Of a DNA stretch of 8,360 bases, positions 6,654-8,360 are shown piece after piece. The position numbers and the translations under genes are program-made. Source of the DNA: Kiloniellales bacterium (GTDB lineage Bacteria > Pseudomonadota > Alphaproteobacteria > Kiloniellales > JAKSBE01); the NCBI GenBank assembly GCA_030067055.1, contig JASJAL010000129.1, positions 1-8,360 of the forward strand, in the 5' to 3' direction. How positions within the stretch are numbered: the stretch's first letter is position 1; every line of letters starts with the position of its first letter. Below the pieces are notes generated by a model. It searched no databases and was not told the DNA's origin. It saw only the letters and a list, made by a program, of their open reading frames with translations.

Positions 6654-6844
6654 GGGTCGTCCGGCCCGTCTCTTCCTGGCCTGCCGCAGCCTGGCCAGGG
6701 CTTGTCTGTCGGTCGGCCGGGACCATAGCGCTTCGGTAGCCTGCGCGCGAGACCCCCTCGGGCCAAAAAAGCGGACGCAGGATTTGCCGCCTTTCCGGGT
6801 GAAAGAGACAGGCATCGGGGAACGCGAGACCGGGAGAACGCGGC
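6654..6844. other. Divergent intergenic region
   Basis: This 191-bp spacer lies between the oxygenase gene (leftward) and the 41-aa membrane protein gene (rightward), so it should carry promoters for both. I find no convincing -35/-10 pair, repeat or strong hairpin. The only odd base run is AAAAAA at 6765-6770. GGAG at 6833-6836 is the ribosome site of the rightward gene. Open frames on the minus strand through here are Arg-rich and look like GC-rich noise. Confidence 0.35.
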
Positions 6845-6970
6845 ATGAAACGTCCGGACGATGTACGGCGCGCTCTCGAGAGAAAACAGGTCTGCGACGG
6901 CGTGCTGGCGAGTCTGCCCGTGGTCGCCCTGCTCTTGCTGCTTGGCGCCGTCGGGCTCGCCTTCAGCTAG
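6845..6970 (+). CDS. Small single-TM membrane protein, 41 aa
   Basis: This short gene encodes a basic, probably cytoplasmic head (M-K-R-P-D-D-V-R-R-A-L-E-R-K-Q-V, residues 1-16) followed by one strong hydrophobic span at about 19-40 (V-L-A-S-L-P-V-V-A-L-L-L-L-L-G-A-V-G-L-A-F). It ends one residue later at TAG. That is the pattern of an N-in, single-pass inner membrane peptide. ATG 6845 has GGGAG ending 8 nt upstream, and codon use (GTC, CTG, GCC, CTC) matches nearby genes, which supports a real gene rather than chance. It is too short for family assignment. It stands alone, divergent from the oxygenase gene. Function unknown. Confidence 0.6.
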   Translation: MKRPDDVRRALERKQVCDGVLASLPVVALLLLLGAVGLAFS

Positions 6971-7008
6971 ATCGGGCGCCGCCGCGCTGAACCCAAGCGA
7001 GCGGAGAA

Positions 7009-7026
7009 ATCTGACCTGTTTCAGAT
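7009..7026. repeat. Perfect 6-bp dyad with 6-nt loop
   Basis: ATCTGA at 7009-7014 and TCAGAT at 7021-7026 are perfect reverse complements around the loop CCTGTT. On the minus strand the second arm runs into TTTCTCC, which makes a weak intrinsic terminator for leftward transcripts possible; the stem is short and AT-containing. An operator is the alternative. It lies 39 bp after the 41-aa gene and 140 bp beyond the stop of the secreted protein gene. Confidence 0.35.
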
Positions 7027-7166
7027 AGATAGAATGCCGATCGAGGCGGAAGCGTCGGACGGGACCTTGGCCCCAGGGGGCGCCTCGGCAAGGCGAGCAG
7101 GGCCCATCGCCTCACCGCGATAGACCCTGGTTCGCTTTGGCAGGTCGGGGAACGGGTCGCTGCGGT

Positions 7167-7382
7167 TCAACGATCGCCCCCGCGACGCCCGAAGCCCATC
7201 TGCCGGTTCCGCCGGATCCGAGAGACATTGTCGTCGGCGGACTGAGCCTGAGAGGCGGTCTGGCTCGTGGCCTGGGACTGCGAATCGGCGGCGGCGAAGC
7301 CGGGGGCGGCGAAAAGGCCGAAGGCCAGGGCTGCGCCGGCCAAAGTGGCGGTGCGGGCGGTGCGATTGCGAAACATGGTCAT
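7167..7382 (-). CDS. Small secreted Q/S/A-rich protein, 71 aa
   Basis: The product starts M-T-M-F-R-N-R-T-A-R-T and continues with a hydrophobic stretch A-G-A-A-L-A-F-G-L-F-A-A-P-G-F-A-A-A. This is a clear Sec-type signal peptide with likely cleavage near residue 31-32. The mature part, about 40 aa, has a low-complexity Q/S/A/T segment with repeated S-Q steps (about 34-48), then a basic tail R-I-R-R-N-R-Q-M-G-F-G-R-R-G-G-D-R. The periplasm or outside is the likely location. ATG 7382 is favoured over ATG 7376 because AAAGGAA sits about 6 nt upstream on the minus strand. A CRP-like dyad lies about 92 nt upstream of the start. I do not recognise a family; function unknown. Confidence 0.68.
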   Translation of the reverse strand: MTMFRNRTARTATLAGAALAFGLFAAPGFAAADSQSQATSQTASQAQSADDNVSRIRRNRQMGFGRRGGDR

Positions 7383-7473
7383 CGTATTTCCTTTCTTTCG
7401 GTGGCCGCGCGTTGCGTGCGGGGCGGTTTCCGTCGTCGATGACCGTGAGATGGGCGCCGCCGCAAAGACTCAA

Positions 7474-7489
7474 TGTGACCGCCGTCACG
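7474..7489. promoter_or_regulatory. CRP/FNR-type operator-like dyad
   Basis: TGTGA-N6-TCACG, with the arms GTGAC and GTCAC at 7475-7479 and 7484-7488, matches the CRP half-site consensus TGTGA-N6-TCACA at 9 of 10 fixed positions. It lies about 92 bp upstream of the start of the secreted protein gene on the minus strand, a normal place for an activator site. Which regulator would bind, if any, is inference. Confidence 0.4.
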
Positions 7490-7564
7490 CCTGACGCCTT
7501 CGTGATTTCGATGTGATCTGTGCTGTCTTCTGCGCCCTGGCCCTGGTGCGACCCTGCAACAGGT

Positions 7565-7584
7565 CTCCGGACTGCCGTCCGGAG
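7565..7584 (-). terminator. Strong hairpin after the 112-aa gene, likely terminator
   Basis: CTCCGGAC (7565-7572) and GTCCGGAG (7577-7584) form a perfect 8-bp GC-rich stem with a 4-nt loop. The hairpin begins 16 bp past the stop of the leftward gene at 7601, the usual place for a terminator. In the leftward direction the following bases are ACCTGTTGCAGG, without a proper U-run, so it may instead be a 3'-end stabilising hairpin. Confidence 0.5.
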
Positions 7585-7600
7585 GATGCTTGGGTCGACT

Positions 7601-7939
7601 TCAGGGAGCCGGTCGCTGGAGGGGCGGCGGTGCTGGACCCTTCTCCGGTGTCGGCAGCGGACCGGGAAAGACCTCGCGGGGAGCGTCGGCCCGAGGCCCC
7701 CTGCGGGTCTTGGCAGGCAGGTCCGGATGGCCGTCTAGGGCGGTATCCGACAGGTAGGGCGTGGTATCCAGGTAGGGCTCAAACCCGGACTCGGCAGCAG
7801 CCCGGAGCGCCAGCTTGTCCCCTTCCTCGGCAAAGGCGGCGACGAGGAGCTGGGCGCAGGCGGTCGACAGGAGCGTGGCGAGGGCCAGAAACCTCACCGC
7901 CCGCCCGGCTGTCCAAGCGCGTGGATCGTGTGTCGTCAT
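7601..7939 (-). CDS. Small exported protein with Pro-rich tail, 112 aa
   Basis: The product has a basic head followed by a hydrophobic segment at about 15-37 (V-R-F-L-A-L-A-T-L-L-S-T-A-C-A-Q-L-L-V-A-A-F-A). It is either a signal peptide cleaved near A-F-A/E-E-G or an uncleaved anchor. A short acidic middle (E-E-G-D-K-L-A-L-R-A-A-A-E-S-G, then Y-L-D-T-T-P-Y-L-S-D) leads into a proline-rich tail that ends in P-P-P-L-Q-R-P-A-P. Cys28 sits in S-T-A-C, which is not a good lipobox because the -3 residue is Ser. ATG 7939 is the listed start, but no Shine-Dalgarno is visible; GTG 7897, giving M-R-F-L-A-L-A-T, is an equally reasonable start. Codon use is gene-like. A hairpin follows its stop. Family and function unknown. 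Confidence 0.58.
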   Translation of the reverse strand: MTTHDPRAWTAGRAVRFLALATLLSTACAQLLVAAFAEEGDKLALRAAAESGFEPYLDTTPYLSDTALDGHPDLPAKTRRGPRADAPREVFPGPLPTPEKGPAPPPLQRPAP

Positions 7940-8157
7940 AGCGATGTCGCAGGACGTTTTGGCTCGCGTCCGAAGGCGAAAGCCTACAGCGGCGGGCCCT
8001 GCGGCCCTTGTGACGAGATCGTGGCGTTTCGGTGACCTTCGCGCGGCGCCCGGCGCCCGCCATGGCGATCGCCAGGCCCCGGCTCGAGCCCATCAACGAC
8101 TGAGAGCCCGATGCATTGCCGGGCTCTTGGTCTCGAACGAAAGCCGAATTCTCGCGC
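7940..8157. other. Intergenic region between two leftward small genes
   Basis: This 218-bp spacer holds a good hairpin at 8103-8127 and a minor GC dyad (GGGCC at 7994-7998 with GGCCC at 8003-8007). Open frames on either strand here lack a ribosome site and show no recognisable protein pattern. I see no RNA gene or clear promoter. Confidence 0.35.
8103..8127 (-). terminator. Hairpin after the 38-aa gene, possible terminator
   Basis: AGAGCCCG (8103-8110) and CGGGCTCT (8120-8127) form a perfect 8-bp stem with a 9-nt loop. It starts 30 bp beyond the stop of the leftward gene at 8158. Neither direction has a strong U-run; leftward it is followed by CAGTCGTTG. Position and stem quality suggest a terminator, possibly Rho-assisted or bidirectional. 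Confidence 0.42.
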
Positions 8158-8274
8158 CTAGAGCTCTAGGACCAGCCCGGCGACGGCGACCAATAGATTG
8201 ATCGTGGCCCCGACCAGGCAGATGTCCAATCCGACCTGCAGGACGTCGAAAAAATCCGTATCGGTGCTTGCCAC
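8158..8274 (-). CDS. Small single-TM membrane protein, 38 aa
   Basis: Read leftward from GTG 8274, the product begins M-A-S-T-D-T-D-F-F-D-V-L-Q and continues as a hydrophobic span at about 14-36 (V-G-L-D-I-C-L-V-G-A-T-I-N-L-L-V-A-V-A-G-L-V-L), ending E-L. A perfect AGGAGG (complement of 8280-8285) lies 5 nt before the GTG, and an in-frame TAG just upstream (8286-8284) rules out a longer form. That combination makes it a credible gene despite its size. The acidic, uncharged-positive head suggests an N-out orientation. Its stop lies in the palindrome CTAGAGCTCTAG. A competing longer minus-strand frame over 8093-8332 is Arg-rich and lacks such a ribosome site. Function unknown. Confidence 0.62.
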   Translation of the reverse strand: MASTDTDFFDVLQVGLDICLVGATINLLVAVAGLVLEL

Positions 8275-8360
8275 CAGCGCCTCCTATACGGTCTAGGGAT
8301 TGATCGTCCGGCCACAGAAACTGCGCCGCCACACCCTATATTGGGGCTCTTTCGGGGGGC
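8275..8360. promoter_or_regulatory. Window-edge leader/promoter region
   Basis: This 86-bp end holds the AGGAGG ribosome site of the 38-aa gene. It also has a notable AT island, CCCTATATTGGGG at 8334-8346, in which TATATT (8337-8342) resembles a rightward -10 element. No matching -35 is visible. If real, it would drive a gene to the right of the window; alternatively the minus-strand AATATAGG could serve the 38-aa gene. Confidence 0.25.

Larger units (their letters stand above)
7383..7600. other. Intergenic region upstream of the secreted protein gene
   Basis: This 218-bp spacer separates two leftward genes. It contains the ribosome site of the 71-aa gene (AAAGGAA, complement of 7389-7395), a CRP-like dyad (7474-7489) and a strong hairpin (7565-7584). 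A frame through 7021-7488 on the minus strand is open but overlaps the better-supported secreted gene and is Arg/Pro-rich, so I do not annotate it. Confidence 0.45.

Noticed and set aside
6654..6815. N-terminal extension of the DUF6445-like protein to ATG 6815
   Set aside because: Arg-rich, no domain pattern, and the conserved-looking protein begins at M-H-K-S-L near 6653.
7021..7488. 155-aa minus-strand frame covering the secreted protein gene
   Set aside because: It overlaps a frame with a clear signal peptide and ribosome site, and its own product is Arg/Pro-rich noise.
7779..8201. Open frames on both strands (7779-8096 minus, 7815-8201 plus)
   Set aside because: Arg/Ala-rich products without ribosome sites or motifs; they overlap a better exported-protein frame and intergenic hairpins.
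8093..8332. 79-aa minus-strand frame at the right edge
   Set aside because: The alternative 38-aa frame has AGGAGG, a stop just upstream and a membrane span; this one has Arg-rich content and no ribosome site.
1..8360. CRISPR array, IS element, phage or toxin-antitoxin module
   Set aside because: No repeated spacer units, transposase motifs, terminal inverted repeats or recognisable toxin families were seen on either strand.

Overview
The window is GC-rich (about 70%) DNA with dense, mostly directional genes and strong G/C preference at third codon positions. Gene order and protein style point to an alphaproteobacterium, most likely a Rhodospirillales-type lineage. The evidence is the histidine operon in the order hisB-hisH-(GNAT)-hisA-hisF-hisE-HIT, diverging from hslV, whose product carries the WHGTTIL start typical of alphaproteobacterial HslV. 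The lineage is an inference from these genes; no marker RNA is present.

Layout: (1) 1-47, the 5' end of hslV on the minus strand. (2) 48-190, a shared divergent intergenic region. (3) 191-4324, the plus-strand his block: hisB, hisH, a GNAT acetyltransferase, hisA, hisF, hisE and a histidine-triad (HIT) protein. Junctions are tight: ATGA overlaps at hisH/GNAT and GNAT/hisA, a 7-bp overlap at hisA/hisF, and gaps of about 30 bp elsewhere. (4) 4381-4992, a minus-strand gene for a DUF2786-like / coiled-coil / helix-turn-helix protein. It is divergent from (5) a plus-strand set of two overlapping, mutually similar two-TM proteins (5100-5318, 5315-5539) and a second GNAT enzyme (5557-6036). The 4993-5099 spacer carries two related TTAA-containing 18-bp elements, one near each start codon. 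(6) 6042-6653, a minus-strand DUF6445-like 2OG-Fe(II) oxygenase, convergent with the GNAT gene. (7) 6845-8274, a loose region of small exported or membrane proteins: a 41-aa single-TM protein (+), a 71-aa secreted Q/S-rich protein (-), a 112-aa exported Pro-rich protein (-) and a 38-aa single-TM protein (-). They are separated by roughly 200-bp spacers holding hairpins and a CRP-like dyad.

How the genes work together: HisB, HisH/HisF, HisA and HisE carry out the middle steps of histidine synthesis. HisE and HisA act upstream, HisHF makes IGP plus AICAR, and HisB dehydrates IGP. HisG, HisI, HisC, HisD and the HisN-type phosphatase must be encoded elsewhere. The GNAT and HIT genes are co-transcribed passengers whose link to histidine synthesis is unproven. 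Beyond the his block there is no strong evidence of a mobile element, CRISPR array, prophage or defence island. The least explained part is the divergent regulator / small membrane protein module around 4381-5539, followed by the small-protein tail of the window.
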